The notes under the pieces are model-generated. The model ran no database searches. It was not told where the DNA came from and saw only the letters and a program-made list of their open reading frames with translations. The translations under genes were made by a program, and so were the position numbers. DNA of 64,000 nt, taken from Lysinibacillus sp. BPa_S21 (GTDB lineage: Bacteria; Bacillota; Bacilli; Bacillales_A; Planococcaceae). The stretch covers positions 62,001 to 126,000 of the forward strand of contig NZ_JALIRS010000011.1 of assembly GCF_023337795.1 (NCBI RefSeq), in the 5' to 3' direction. Below are positions 17,566-26,894 of this stretch, piece after piece (the first letter of the stretch is position 1; the number at the start of each line of letters is the position of its first letter).

Positions 17566-18714
17566 ATGTCAGTAATAAATTTATTAAATGAAGATTTACA
17601 AGCAAAATGGAAATTTGAAGAGCCGATGAAAATTCAAGAAGAAATGGTTCCAGCAATGCTTGAGGGCAAAGATATTGTGGCCGAATCGCCAACGGGATCG
17701 GGGAAGACTTTAGCATACGTACTTCCTTTACTGAATAAAGTAAACGGTTCAAAAAAACAAACACAAGGACTTATCGTAGCACCGTCTCAGGAGCTAGCAA
17801 TGCAAATTGTAGAGGTTATCCGTGAATGGACAGCAGGTTCAGATATTACGGTTCAACAACTAATTGGTGGCGCAAACTCTGCACGTCAAATCGAGAAGTT
17901 AAAGAAAAAACCGACGATTGTTGTAGGAACACCAGGCCGTTTAAATGAATTAGCACGCGCTGGAAAATTAAAGCTAAAAGAAATTGAAACGGTTATTTTG
18001 GATGAGTGTGATCAGTTACTTAGTCGTGAATATCGTGTCGTAGTAAAATCTTTTATCGAAGGTTCAGCTTATGGGCGACAAGTAGTTGTTGTATCGGCAA
18101 CAATTACCGAGGAAATTGAATTAGTGGCAAGTCGCATGATGTTTGAGCCAGTACGCTTCAAAATTAAACCGGAGGATATGTTGAAGGTTGGTAAAGTTGT
18201 ACACTCTTTCGTGAAAGTCGAGGAGCGAGATAAAACTGATTTCCTACGCCGACTATCACATACGGAAGGTTTACGTGGATTGGCTTTCGTCAACAATATA
18301 GACCAATTGCTAATGAAGGAAACGAAATTACAATATCGTACGGCGCCGATTGTGACATTACATTCTGACATGAAGAAGGAAGAACGTAAAAAGGCTTTAG
18401 ATGCTTTCCGTAAAGGAGAGGCGCGTATTTTAATTGCTACAGATATTGCTGCGCGTGGTTTAGATATTGCAGGTTTAACACATGTTATTCATGTCGATGT
18501 CCCAAGAACAATTGAACAGTATTTGCATCGTTCTGGTCGTACAGGTCGTGCTGGGGCGGATGGTGAAGTATTAACGTTATTATCTTATCGTGATGAAAAA
18601 ACGTATAAAAAATGGACAAGAGAAATTTCTGGGAAACCAGTACAGAAAGTTTGGCATGAAGGTAAGTTAGTGGAGGGAAATTCAAAAACAATTGGACAAA
18701 AGCGAGGTAAATAA
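17566..18714 (+). CDS. yfmL: DEAD-box RNA helicase, YfmL type
   Basis: A 382-residue helicase core with no C-terminal extension, like B. subtilis YfmL. The motifs are AESPTGSGKTLAYVLPLL (I), GGAN, GTPGRLNELA (Ib), DECD in place of DEAD (II), SAT (III), ATDIAARGLDIAG (V) and HRSGRTGRAG (VI). YfmL assists 50S ribosomal subunit assembly, particularly in the cold. DECD instead of DEAD/DETD is a minor variant. ATG 17566 is preceded by AAGGTGGG; the GTG at 17554 is part of that site. The stop codon is one base from the next start, indicating an operon with the aminopeptidase gene. Confidence 0.85.
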   Translation: MSVINLLNEDLQAKWKFEEPMKIQEEMVPAMLEGKDIVAESPTGSGKTLAYVLPLLNKVNGSKKQTQGLIVAPSQELAMQIVEVIREWTAGSDITVQQLIGGANSARQIEKLKKKPTIVVGTPGRLNELARAGKLKLKEIETVILDECDQLLSREYRVVVKSFIEGSAYGRQVVVVSATITEEIELVASRMMFEPVRFKIKPEDMLKVGKVVHSFVKVEERDKTDFLRRLSHTEGLRGLAFVNNIDQLLMKETKLQYRTAPIVTLHSDMKKEERKKALDAFRKGEARILIATDIAARGLDIAGLTHVIHVDVPRTIEQYLHRSGRTGRAGADGEVLTLLSYRDEKTYKKWTREISGKPVQKVWHEGKLVEGNSKTIGQKRGK

Positions 18715-18715
18715 T

Positions 18716-19945
18716 ATGACGTTTGAAGAAAAATTACAAGCATATGCAGAACTTGCGGTAAAAGTCGGTGTCAATATTCAACCAGGGCAATACTTATTAG
18801 TGAATACATCCTTGGATGCATTAGATTTCGCCCGTTTAGTCGTAAAAGAGGCTTATAAAGCTGGGGCAGGACGTGTTCATGTTAATTTTTCAGATGATGA
18901 AATAGATCGAGCTTATTTTGAGTATGCCTCAGATGAGGAATTTAATCGTTTCCCAGAATGGGTAGTTAAAATGCGTGATGAGGTAATCGAACGTAAAGGA
19001 GCCCTATTATGGATTGATGCTGCGGACCCTGATAAATTAACAGGGATTTCGGCAGACCGTCTAGCTACCCATCAAAAGGTATCGGGAGCTGCTCTGAAAA
19101 ACTATCGCAACGCTGTAATGAAAGATTTAATCGCTTGGTCAATCGTTGCGGTCCCTTCGCCAAAGTGGGCATCGAAAGTATTCCCGAACTTAGCAGCTGA
19201 GGAACAAGTACCAGCATTATGGGAAGCTATTTTTAAAACTGTTCGTATCGGTGAAGGCAATGCTGTTGAAAACTGGCGTGATCACGTAGTGAATTTAGAA
19301 TCTCGTGCGGACCTATTGAACAAGAAAAAATATGCGAAACTTCACTACACAGCACCAGGTACTGATTTAACAATTGCCTTAGCACCACAACATAAATGGC
19401 TTACTGGGGGTAGTAAAACGCCAGATGATACTATCTTTATTGCTAATATGCCGACAGAAGAGGTTTATACATTACCGATGAAACAAGGTGTTAATGGCTA
19501 TGTAAGCAATACAAAACCATTAGTTTATCAAGGCAATATTATCGATGGCTTTAAATTAACATTTGAAGAAGGAAAAATTGTTAAAGCTGAAGCACAGGTA
19601 GGACATGATTTATTACAGGAGCTTATTTATGTGGATGAAGGCTCTTGCTATTTAGGTGAGGTAGCACTTGTACCGCATGAATCACCAATTTCCGCATCGG
19701 GAATTTTATATTTTAATACTTTGTTTGATGAAAATGCATCGAACCATCTAGCAATTGGCGAAGCTTATCCAACTTGCTTAGAAGGCGGAAGAGATTTAGA
19801 AAACGGTCAGCTTGAAGCGTTAGGTGCAAATATTTCAGTAACACATGAGGACTTTATGATTGGTAGCGGTGAGATGGACATTGACGGGATCTTACCTGAT
19901 GGAACTGTCGAGCCAATTTTCCGTAAAGGTAGCTGGGCATTTTAA
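18716..19945 (+). CDS. ampS: M29 family aminopeptidase (AmpS-like)
   Basis: A 409-residue thermophilic-type M29 metallo-aminopeptidase of normal length. The ligand-bearing segments are visible: TGGSKTPDDTIFIANMPTEE, EVALVPHESPIS, NASNHLAIGEAYPTC and VTHEDFMIGSGEMDIDG, which together hold the two-metal site (Glu, Glu, His, Tyr, His, Asp). It releases N-terminal amino acids from peptides in the cytoplasm. ATG 18716 starts one base after the helicase stop; its ribosome site GAGGT lies in the helicase's last codons. There is no signal peptide. Confidence 0.9.
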   Translation: MTFEEKLQAYAELAVKVGVNIQPGQYLLVNTSLDALDFARLVVKEAYKAGAGRVHVNFSDDEIDRAYFEYASDEEFNRFPEWVVKMRDEVIERKGALLWIDAADPDKLTGISADRLATHQKVSGAALKNYRNAVMKDLIAWSIVAVPSPKWASKVFPNLAAEEQVPALWEAIFKTVRIGEGNAVENWRDHVVNLESRADLLNKKKYAKLHYTAPGTDLTIALAPQHKWLTGGSKTPDDTIFIANMPTEEVYTLPMKQGVNGYVSNTKPLVYQGNIIDGFKLTFEEGKIVKAEAQVGHDLLQELIYVDEGSCYLGEVALVPHESPISASGILYFNTLFDENASNHLAIGEAYPTCLEGGRDLENGQLEALGANISVTHEDFMIGSGEMDIDGILPDGTVEPIFRKGSWAF

Positions 19946-19972
19946 GCTCTCAATAAGAAAGGAGTAGGGCAG

Positions 19973-20896
19973 ATGAAACGATTACTCGGCTTGATTGGTA
20001 CAGTTATACTCATGATGGCGTTTAGTGTTTCATCTGCTTTTGCTCAGACTGAAAACTATTTGTCAATTGGAGATTCCTTGGCCGCTGGGCAAACACCTTA
20101 TCAACAGATTGATACAGGCTACAGTGATTTAATCGCCATGAAATTGGGGATGACAGGGCAACTGAGTTCCTATACGAAGGAGCTCGCTTTCCCAGGCTTT
20201 ACAACAGCTGATGTCTTAAAACGAGTACAATCAGAGGAAGCAAATGACTTACTAGCGAATGCCACACTTATTACCGTTTCGGCAGGTGCTAACGATTTAC
20301 TGCGGCTAGTCCAGGTCAATCCTGCTGCCGGTACATTATCCTTTTCGCAGCTCCAAACGGATTTCGCATTAAACGTTGCCAGAAAAAATATGGTGGAGAT
20401 TTTAGAGGAGTTAAAAGTGCGAGCGCCTAAAGCAAAGGTCTATGTAATGGGCTATTATTTTGCTTATCCAAACGCTCACGCTACGCAAAAGGTAGGCACA
20501 GATGCACAACTTGTAAAGCTAAATAAGATTTTACAGCTACAGGCAGAGCATGCTGGGGCAGTTTATGTAGACGTCTATGATGCTTTTGGGTTAAACGCTG
20601 CAAACCTTTTACCCAATACTTCTGACGTTCATCCAAATTTTGAAGGCTATCGTCAAATGGCCAATGCATTTTTGCGAGAATACACTGGCAATAAAGCTTT
20701 AGCCATTTCTTCAAACGAATTGCCTAAGCCGAACCCTATTTCATTTGAACAGATTTTAGAGCAGCAGAAACAAGAAGAACAAGAAGTAGAAAAAGAACAG
20801 TCAACTCCAACTGCACGCGTCATTCAAGGTTTTATTGGCTATACTTCTTTTCTAGAGAAGGCGAGAGCTATTAAAGAACATTTTAAATATTTGTAA
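19973..20896 (+). CDS. Secreted SGNH/GDSL hydrolase
   Basis: A 307-residue exported hydrolase. The signal peptide (KRLLGLIGTVILMMAFSVSS with AFAQ) suggests cleavage after AFA. SGNH blocks follow: block I YLSIGDSLAAGQ with the catalytic Ser, block III SAGANDLL, and block V SDVHPNFEGY with the Asp-His pair. It should be an esterase or lipase-like acylhydrolase acting outside the membrane. The C-terminal 60 residues form a Glu/Gln-rich segment (LEQQKQEEQEVEKEQ), likely a charged linker. AAGGAG precedes ATG 19973. A terminator follows. Confidence 0.87.
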   Translation: MKRLLGLIGTVILMMAFSVSSAFAQTENYLSIGDSLAAGQTPYQQIDTGYSDLIAMKLGMTGQLSSYTKELAFPGFTTADVLKRVQSEEANDLLANATLITVSAGANDLLRLVQVNPAAGTLSFSQLQTDFALNVARKNMVEILEELKVRAPKAKVYVMGYYFAYPNAHATQKVGTDAQLVKLNKILQLQAEHAGAVYVDVYDAFGLNAANLLPNTSDVHPNFEGYRQMANAFLREYTGNKALAISSNELPKPNPISFEQILEQQKQEEQEVEKEQSTPTARVIQGFIGYTSFLEKARAIKEHFKYL

Positions 20897-20898
20897 CA

Positions 20899-20924
20899 GG
20901 GCATCGGCGATGATGCTCTTTTTT
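20899..20924 (+). terminator. Terminator after the SGNH hydrolase gene
   Basis: GGGCATC and GATGCTC (one G-T pair) enclose a short loop, followed by TTTTTT. Confidence 0.75.
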
Positions 20925-20949
20925 ATATTGAATATCTATAAAAATATAA

Positions 20950-21050
20950 GCGACGGATAGAATTGTCGGAGTGACGGAAAGGAATCCGGAGCAACGGATA
21001 GAATTGCCGAAGCGACGGAAAGAACCCTCAGAGCGACGGATAGCCCGCCC
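20950..21050. repeat. 20-21 bp period array (GCGACGGATAGAA units)
   Basis: GCGACGGA or a one-base variant begins at 20950, 20971, 20991, 21012 and 21033 (steps 21, 20, 21, 21). The local GC content is higher than in the flanks. Confidence 0.85.
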
Positions 21051-21155
21051 CGTCAGTTCCCCACGTTGGGATGAGGAACCTTTATCAAACTAATAAAAGG
21101 AAAAACAATCAATCCATCAGCCATGATAAAATGAAATAGACAGGAGGCGCAAAGA

Positions 21156-22313
21156 ATGAAAATATTTCATACAGCAGATTGGCATTTAGGAAAGCTTGTA
21201 CAAGGCGTCTATATGACCGAGGATCAACATTATATTTTACAGCAGTTTATGCTAGCCATTGATGAGGAAAAACCAGATGTTATCGTTATCGCAGGTGATT
21301 TATATGACCGTTCGATGCCCCCGATTGAGGCAGTGAATTTACTAAATGATATTTTGGCGGAAATAGTGCTCGATAAAAAAATCCCTGTGTTAGCGGTTGC
21401 AGGGAACCACGATAGTGCAGGTCGATTGAATTTTGGCAGTAGTTTAATGAGTGATAGTGGTTTACATATTAAAGGCCAATTTACGAAAGAACATGCACCG
21501 GTAGTTTTACATGATAAGTATGGAGAAGTACATTTTCATCTTGTACCTTATGCAGAACCGGCTTCAGTACGGACAATTTTAGAGGATGATTCCATTCGTT
21601 CTCATCAAGATGCGATGGAAAGAATTATTGAGCATATTGGGCAAAGTATAGATACTACAAAGCGTAATGTTTTTATTGGACATGCCTTTGTGACGAAGTA
21701 TGGAGAAGAGGAAGCGAATACGAGTGATTCTGAGCGACCTTTATCAATAGGCGGCTCGGATTGCATAAATGCAGCGTTATTTAAGCCTTTTAATTACACA
21801 GCGCTTGGACATTTGCATAAAGCGCATTTTGTGTTGAATGAAACGATACGATACGCTGGCTCTCCATTGAAGTATTCATTATCTGAGCACTTACATGAGA
21901 AGGGTTTTTTAATAGTTGAACTAGATGAGCAGGGAGAAGTTAACGTCACAAAGCGAAAGCTTATAGCAAGACGGGATTTACGTGTGGTGGAGGGCTTAAT
22001 GGATGATATATTGCAGCTGCCGCCAAGTGATGATTATGTATTTGTACGCTTAACAGATACAACGTCAGTAACTTCGCCGATGGAACGTATTCGTACAGTG
22101 TTTCCTCATGCGATGCATGTTGAGCGTAAAGTAATACGCCAAGAGGTACCGCATGAAATTCAGGCGCTTGAGACAGAGAAGGTAGAAGACATCGATTTAT
22201 TTAGATCATTTTTTACAGATATCATTGGCGTACAGCCAGATCAAGATACAGAGCGTCTATTTACAGAGATGCTACAAGAATTATTAGATGAGGAGCGGGA
22301 GACAGTAAAATGA
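21156..22313 (+). CDS. sbcD: Exonuclease subunit SbcD
   Basis: A 385-residue nuclease subunit of the SbcCD (Mre11-Rad50) complex, of normal length. The phosphoesterase motifs are present: HTADWHLGK (I), VIAGDLYDRSMPP (II), VAGNHDS (III), IGHAFV and ALGHLHKAH (V). It binds two Mn ions and cleaves DNA ends and hairpins, powered by SbcC. GGAGG precedes ATG 21156. Its stop overlaps the sbcC start by four bases (ATGA at 22310), so the subunits are translationally coupled. Confidence 0.96.
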   Translation: MKIFHTADWHLGKLVQGVYMTEDQHYILQQFMLAIDEEKPDVIVIAGDLYDRSMPPIEAVNLLNDILAEIVLDKKIPVLAVAGNHDSAGRLNFGSSLMSDSGLHIKGQFTKEHAPVVLHDKYGEVHFHLVPYAEPASVRTILEDDSIRSHQDAMERIIEHIGQSIDTTKRNVFIGHAFVTKYGEEEANTSDSERPLSIGGSDCINAALFKPFNYTALGHLHKAHFVLNETIRYAGSPLKYSLSEHLHEKGFLIVELDEQGEVNVTKRKLIARRDLRVVEGLMDDILQLPPSDDYVFVRLTDTTSVTSPMERIRTVFPHAMHVERKVIRQEVPHEIQALETEKVEDIDLFRSFFTDIIGVQPDQDTERLFTEMLQELLDEERETVK

Positions 22314-25300
22314 AGCCTTTAAAGTTAACAATTACTGCATTCGGTCCATATAAAAATACAGAGGTTATTGATTTTCAACAGCTTGGTGAACATCGCCTAT
22401 TTGCGATTTCCGGAAAAACAGGTGCCGGGAAAACGACGATTTTTGATGCTATATGCTATGCACTTTACGGATCCGGTAGCGGTGAAGATCGTCAGGATAC
22501 TGCTATGCTTCGAAGTGGGTTTGCGGACGATGATGTGTATACGGCTGTAGAGCTCGTTTTTGAAATGCATGATAGAGTCTATCAAATTTTACGTCAGCCA
22601 GGTCATATTAAAGCAAAAAACAAAAGTGTTACGGGTAAGAAAATTGAGCTGGCTGAAATCAAAGGAGACACGCTTGATTATAGTATTGTAGAAAAGCAGC
22701 AAACGCTAGAGGTAGATAAAAAGCTTCAGGACATAATAGGCCTTACAAAGGATCAGTTTAGTCAAATTGTTATGCTACCACAAGGAGAATTTCGTAAGCT
22801 ACTAACCTCAGATTCTACGAATAAAGAAGTGATTTTGCGCAAAATTTTTAAAACAGACCGCTTTGGTGCCATGACTAAAAGACTTGATGCAAAACGAAAA
22901 GAAGCGGAAAGTGATTTATTGCGTGCTAAACAATTAAAGGAGCATCTCCTTGGCCAAATTGCTGGGGCTTTACCACAGCGTTCATCATCTTTATTTACTT
23001 GCATTACGAATAATACTGAAAATATGCATCAGTTGAAGAAGGCTTTGGAAGAGGAGCAAACTTATTATACGGAATGTATACAATTGGAGCAGCAGCGCTA
23101 TAAAGAAGCTTATGCGCATCATCAAAAAGAGCAAGAATTTTATAGTATAGCAAAAACATTAAATGAACAATTTGATGAGCAAGCTAATCGTCAGAAACGC
23201 CTACAAGCATTGCTGGAAGAACAAGCTTTATATAGCGCAAAAGAACGTGAAATTGCTTTAGCAGAGAAAGCACAACGACTTGTCGCACTTGAGCAACAAT
23301 GCATCGATTTACGTGCCGAGCAAAATCGTAAAGAACAATCCTATCAGCAAGCTATCACAGAGCAACAAAACGCAGAAGCTCAGTTAAAAATAGCACAAGA
23401 AAAGTTTAATGTTGAAGAGGCGAAAGAACCTGAACGTCAGCAAATTCTACAACATGAAATACAGTTGCAAGCATTATTACCAACATTCGAGGCATATGAA
23501 AATAATTTGCAGCAAATGCGAATAGCTGAACAATATGTTGCAACTGCAAATCTAGCAGTAGAAGATAATCGTAAAATCGTAGAAGCTGGACAAAAGCAAG
23601 TTCAGCAACTAACAAAAACAATTGAACAGTATGAAAAACAACTGGAGCCATATGAAAGTTATTTAGAACAGCTACCAAAGCTTAAAGAGCAAGTATCATT
23701 ATTAGCGCAAGTTGAGAAATATACTAGAGCAGTTGAAACAGCGGAGCAGGAAGTAGTCACTACTAATGTCCATTATCAAGAAAGTAGGCAAGCTCTTCAA
23801 AAGTTGGAGCAGCAATGGATTGCGAGTCAGGCAAGTATTTTAGCACAGCAACTGAAGGACGGAGATCCTTGCCCAGTATGCGGTAGTACAACACATCTCG
23901 AAACACATCGTGAACAATTAGAGATGATCGAATTAGCGCAAGTAGAAGATTTACGAGGACAGGCAAGTACTGATGAGCGCAAGTTTATAGAGAAAGAAGC
24001 TTTATTAAATTCTACAAAGCATCTTCTACAAGAAGCACTCGGACAGTTAAAAATGAATGAGATTGAACAATCCAATCAAGCACAAATTGTAGCTTCCTTG
24101 CAAAACGTAGAACAACAAATAACAATCTTAAAAGTAGTGAACAATCAATTGTCTGATGTACGTATGCAACAAAAGGATCATCGTGCACGAATGGAACAAC
24201 AACAAGAAAAGCAAATAAAACTAGAGCAATATTTAGCTGAGAAGACGAAGGAATTAACGAAACAACAAGCAATTGTGGAAGAGCAGCAAAAGCATATCCC
24301 AGAAAACCTTACGACGTTACAAGCATTAAAGCAGGAAATTGCGAATATAGGTTCACAAAAGATTGCCTTACAAACTGCCTGGAATCTCAGTCAACAAAAC
24401 TTACAATCTGCCAAGGAAGCGGCGAATAATGCTAGAATGACCGTAGAAATAGCAAAACAAGCTTTTGAGGAATTAAAGCTGAAAATGGATGAAAAGCGCG
24501 AGCAATTTTCAGTAAGTATGGCCGAAGCAGGCTTTGAAAGCTATGAAGAATTTGCTACTGGGAAGCGAAGCGTGTTGCAAATAGAAGCTTTAAGGAAGGC
24601 TTGCAATGAGTATGCACTACAAATCCATACATTACAGGTACAAATTACTGAGGGAGAGAAGCATCTAAAAGGCCAAGAGAAACAAGATTTAATGGCAATG
24701 GAAGAAAAGTTAGAGATGCTTCGTGTAACCTATGAAGAAGCCTTTAAAGTATTGCAACAAATGGAAAGATTTGCGAAGGCTTGTGCGGACTTTATCGAAA
24801 AAGTTGAGGAGACCGAACAGGAGATTCGTTTACTTGAAAAAGAGGCGGGACAAGTTAAGGAACTGTATGCAATGCTAAATGGGCAAAATGTGAAAAAACT
24901 ATCCTTTGAGCGTTATATTCAAATCAATTATTTAGATAAAATTACAGAGGCAGCAAATGTCCGGCTTTATCATTTATCTAACGGTCAATTTGAGCTACGG
25001 CGTTCAGATCGCTTAGAAAAGCATGCTAAGCAAAGTGGGCTTGGACTAGATGTGTATGATGCCTATACGGATCAATTACGAGATGTTAAAACATTATCAG
25101 GGGGAGAGAAGTTTAATGCATCATTAAGTCTTGCCCTTGGGATGGCAGATGTCATTCAAAGTTTTCAAGGTAATATTCGCATTGAAACGATGTTTATTGA
25201 TGAGGGCTTTGGTTCTCTTGATGAAGAAGCGTTAAATAAGGCGATTGATACGCTTATTGATTTACAAGATTCCGGACGTATGATTGGAGTCATCTCACAC

Positions 25301-25390
25301 GTTGCGGAATTAAAAGCTACAATGCCTGCTGTGTTGCATGTTGAAAAAGCAATGAACGGTCATAGTCAAACATATTTTGAAGTGAAATAA
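22310..25390 (+). CDS. sbcC: Exonuclease subunit SbcC
   Basis: A 1026-residue SMC-like ATPase, partner of SbcD. The Walker A GKTGAGKTT is at residues 35-43; the Q-loop MLPQGEFRKLL follows near 160. Two long Gln/Glu-rich coiled coils flank the zinc hook CPVCGS at about residue 521. The C-terminal half has the signature TLSGGEKFNASLSLALG and Walker B TMFIDEGFGSLDE. It dimerises through the hook and gates DNA access to SbcD. Translation starts inside the sbcD stop. A strong terminator follows. Confidence 0.96.
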   Translation: MKPLKLTITAFGPYKNTEVIDFQQLGEHRLFAISGKTGAGKTTIFDAICYALYGSGSGEDRQDTAMLRSGFADDDVYTAVELVFEMHDRVYQILRQPGHIKAKNKSVTGKKIELAEIKGDTLDYSIVEKQQTLEVDKKLQDIIGLTKDQFSQIVMLPQGEFRKLLTSDSTNKEVILRKIFKTDRFGAMTKRLDAKRKEAESDLLRAKQLKEHLLGQIAGALPQRSSSLFTCITNNTENMHQLKKALEEEQTYYTECIQLEQQRYKEAYAHHQKEQEFYSIAKTLNEQFDEQANRQKRLQALLEEQALYSAKEREIALAEKAQRLVALEQQCIDLRAEQNRKEQSYQQAITEQQNAEAQLKIAQEKFNVEEAKEPERQQILQHEIQLQALLPTFEAYENNLQQMRIAEQYVATANLAVEDNRKIVEAGQKQVQQLTKTIEQYEKQLEPYESYLEQLPKLKEQVSLLAQVEKYTRAVETAEQEVVTTNVHYQESRQALQKLEQQWIASQASILAQQLKDGDPCPVCGSTTHLETHREQLEMIELAQVEDLRGQASTDERKFIEKEALLNSTKHLLQEALGQLKMNEIEQSNQAQIVASLQNVEQQITILKVVNNQLSDVRMQQKDHRARMEQQQEKQIKLEQYLAEKTKELTKQQAIVEEQQKHIPENLTTLQALKQEIANIGSQKIALQTAWNLSQQNLQSAKEAANNARMTVEIAKQAFEELKLKMDEKREQFSVSMAEAGFESYEEFATGKRSVLQIEALRKACNEYALQIHTLQVQITEGEKHLKGQEKQDLMAMEEKLEMLRVTYEEAFKVLQQMERFAKACADFIEKVEETEQEIRLLEKEAGQVKELYAMLNGQNVKKLSFERYIQINYLDKITEAANVRLYHLSNGQFELRRSDRLEKHAKQSGLGLDVYDAYTDQLRDVKTLSGGEKFNASLSLALGMADVIQSFQGNIRIETMFIDEGFGSLDEEALNKAIDTLIDLQDSGRMIGVISHVAELKATMPAVLHVEKAMNGHSQTYFEVK

Positions 25391-25391
25391 C

Positions 25392-25440
25392 AAAGAGGCG
25401 TGTTTCCATTGTGTGGAAAAACGCCTCTTTATCATTTTTT
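25392..25440 (+). terminator. Terminator after sbcDC
   Basis: AAAGAGGCGT and ACGCCTCTTT form a perfect 10 bp stem with an inner TTTCC/GGAAA pairing, followed by a T run. Its end overlaps the last codon of the small minus-strand gene. Confidence 0.85.
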
Positions 25441-25548
25441 AGTTACGTTAGGATTAGTTCTTTTCTTTGCAGCGATTACTTTTTTTACAATTGGGATAGC
25501 GATAGGTGCTAATTTTACGGCGACTTTAACAACTTTAGATACTTTCAC
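25432..25548 (-). CDS. 38-residue cationic amphipathic peptide
   Basis: A small frame starting GTG 25548, with AAAGGAG about 10 bases upstream. The product reads MKVSKVVKVAVKLAPIAIPI and then VKKVIAAKKRTNPNVTKK. It has 11 Lys/Arg and no acidic residue, with alternating hydrophobic and basic positions and a proline kink. This composition resembles leaderless bacteriocins or other membrane-active peptides, but I recognise no family and no immunity or export gene. It lies downstream of, and on the same strand as, the DUF4870 membrane protein (25601-25933), 52 bases away, so the two may be one transcript. Coding status rests on the ribosome site and composition. Confidence 0.5.
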   Translation of the reverse strand: MKVSKVVKVAVKLAPIAIPIVKKVIAAKKRTNPNVTKK

Positions 25549-25600
25549 AAAATAACAGCTCCTTTAGTACTTTCCGTTCAAGGTGAGATTGGAATGAAAC

Positions 25601-25933
25601 TTATCGGACAACGCGAACAGCTTGTATAATGTTCCAGATGACAACTCCTATTGAAACAAGAAAGTAAATTCCGAATGAAACTAACCAAATGATAAGAAAC
25701 TTATTACTACCTAAATCAGGGTCAAGATTGTTGAATGTTAAAGTTGAGAAGATAAAGACGGCAAATAAAATAATTCCGAAAGCGACTGGGATTAAATGTG
25801 ATATTAGTGCTCGAATAGAGTGACTCTTTACATCGCTATCTTTTGCAACAAAGTAAACGATTAATGGCACAATAAACGGTGCGAATAAAATACTGAGATA
25901 ACTAAAGGCAGATAAAATTTTTTGGTTCTCCAT
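25601..25933 (-). CDS. DUF4870 family membrane protein
   Basis: A 110-residue protein with three hydrophobic segments (LSILFAPFIVPLIVYFV; LIPVAFGIILFAVFIFS; FLIIWLVSFGIYFLVSIGVV) in the DUF4870 pattern, including the AFSYLSILFAPFIVPL start and VKSHSIRALISH loop. The function is unknown. The start is ATG 25933, preceded by GGAGGT; the longer frame to 25984 starts upstream of that site. It may be co-transcribed with the small cationic peptide gene that follows on the same strand. Confidence 0.8.
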   Translation of the reverse strand: MENQKILSAFSYLSILFAPFIVPLIVYFVAKDSDVKSHSIRALISHLIPVAFGIILFAVFIFSTLTFNNLDPDLGSNKFLIIWLVSFGIYFLVSIGVVIWNIIQAVRVVR

Positions 25934-26062
25934 AGTAGTACCTCCTTTTTTAATATTTACGCATGAAAAACAGTAAAGTTTCAAAAAATTTTGTGGAAGA
26001 GGTTGTAATCATAACAGTGTTTGCGTACAATGAGGTTGTTCAACTAAATTAAGATGTAACGA

Positions 26063-26153
26063 CCACAAGGGGAGCTGATGATGTCAGCTGAGACTGGGCA
26101 CGTGATGCCTTGACTCTTTGAACCTGTAAGTTAACGCTTGCGTAGGGATGTGG
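26063..26153 (+). promoter_or_regulatory. TPP riboswitch (THI box)
   Basis: The conserved TPP aptamer parts occur in order: AGGGGAGC, GCTGAGA (in GTCAGCTGAGACTGGGC), then CTCTTTGAACCTG and GCGTAGGGA. CCACA (26063-26067) and TGTGG (26149-26153) close stem P1. It lies upstream of thiT, the expected target. Confidence 0.93.
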
Positions 26154-26171
26154 ATAGAAACCGACACTATT

Positions 26172-26206
26172 ACGATGTGAGGCTCTGTCCTGGCATCGTT
26201 TTTTTA
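26172..26206 (+). terminator. Riboswitch-controlled terminator
   Basis: ACGATG (26172-26177) and CATCGT (26194-26199) pair and TTTTTTT follows, 18 bases after the aptamer. It probably stops transcription when TPP is bound. Confidence 0.75.
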
Positions 26207-26295
26207 TCTTTATTGATGCCAGATAGGGACATATTTGCCAACTGATTTCTATTCCTGCTCTTGTATCCTACATCGGAACAAAGGAGAGAATATTT

Positions 26296-26856
26296 TTGGA
26301 CAGTAAAAAACTTTTAATGCTAGTGGAGATTGCGATATTCGCAGCGATTGGTCTTGTGCTAGATCAGGTTTCCTTTAAAGTATGGGCACAAGGAGGCTCT
26401 GTTAGTCTAGTGATGGTGCCAATAATTTTAATAGCATTCCGATGGGGCCTTATTCCAGGCATGACAACGGGTTTACTCATTGGTGTAATGCAAACAATGT
26501 TTGGTGCTACAATAGTGCATTGGCTTCAAGGAACGCTAGATTATGGCATTGCCTTTACAGTAGTAGGCTTAGCGGCCGTTGTGCGTCGACCGGTGCTTGA
26601 GGCTGCAAAAGATTTAAACAAAAAGAAAATGGCGCTTTATATTATTTTAGGGACTGTATTAGCAGGCTTTTTACGTTATGCAGCACATACTATTGGAGGC
26701 GCTGTATTTTTCAAAGAGTATGCTGGTGATCAAAATGCGTGGATTTATTCAATTATCTATAATGGAACATATATGCTACCAGCAACGATTTTAACAGCAG
26801 TTGTCGGCGTCCTGTTATTTACAGCAGCACCTCAATTAATGCAACGAAAATCATAA
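26296..26856 (+). CDS. thiT: Thiamine ECF transporter S component ThiT
   Basis: A 186-residue membrane protein of the ECF thiamine-binding S component family, normal length, with about six hydrophobic segments. Family features include AQGGSVSLVMVPIILIAFRW and the W-rich ligand region (HWLQGTLDYG, NAWIYSIIYNGTYMLPATIL). It binds thiamine outside and docks with a shared EcfAA'T energising module encoded elsewhere. The start is TTG 26296, preceded by AAAGGAGAG. The upstream TPP riboswitch both supports the identification and shows the regulation. Confidence 0.92.
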   Translation: MDSKKLLMLVEIAIFAAIGLVLDQVSFKVWAQGGSVSLVMVPIILIAFRWGLIPGMTTGLLIGVMQTMFGATIVHWLQGTLDYGIAFTVVGLAAVVRRPVLEAAKDLNKKKMALYIILGTVLAGFLRYAAHTIGGAVFFKEYAGDQNAWIYSIIYNGTYMLPATILTAVVGVLLFTAAPQLMQRKS

Positions 26857-26863
26857 CTATTTT

Positions 26864-26894
26864 GCCCTTCACATGAGTGGAGGGCTTTATTTTT
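26864..26894 (+). terminator. Terminator after thiT
   Basis: GCCCTTCAC and GTGGAGGGC form a 9 bp stem with an ATGA loop and T-rich tail. Confidence 0.8.

Noticed and set aside
20950-21050. Possible CRISPR array
   Set aside because: Units are 20-21 bp in total without separate conserved repeats and unique spacers, and there are no cas genes.
26060-26210. Small protein in the thiT leader
   Set aside because: The sequence matches the TPP aptamer and terminator; there is no supported frame.
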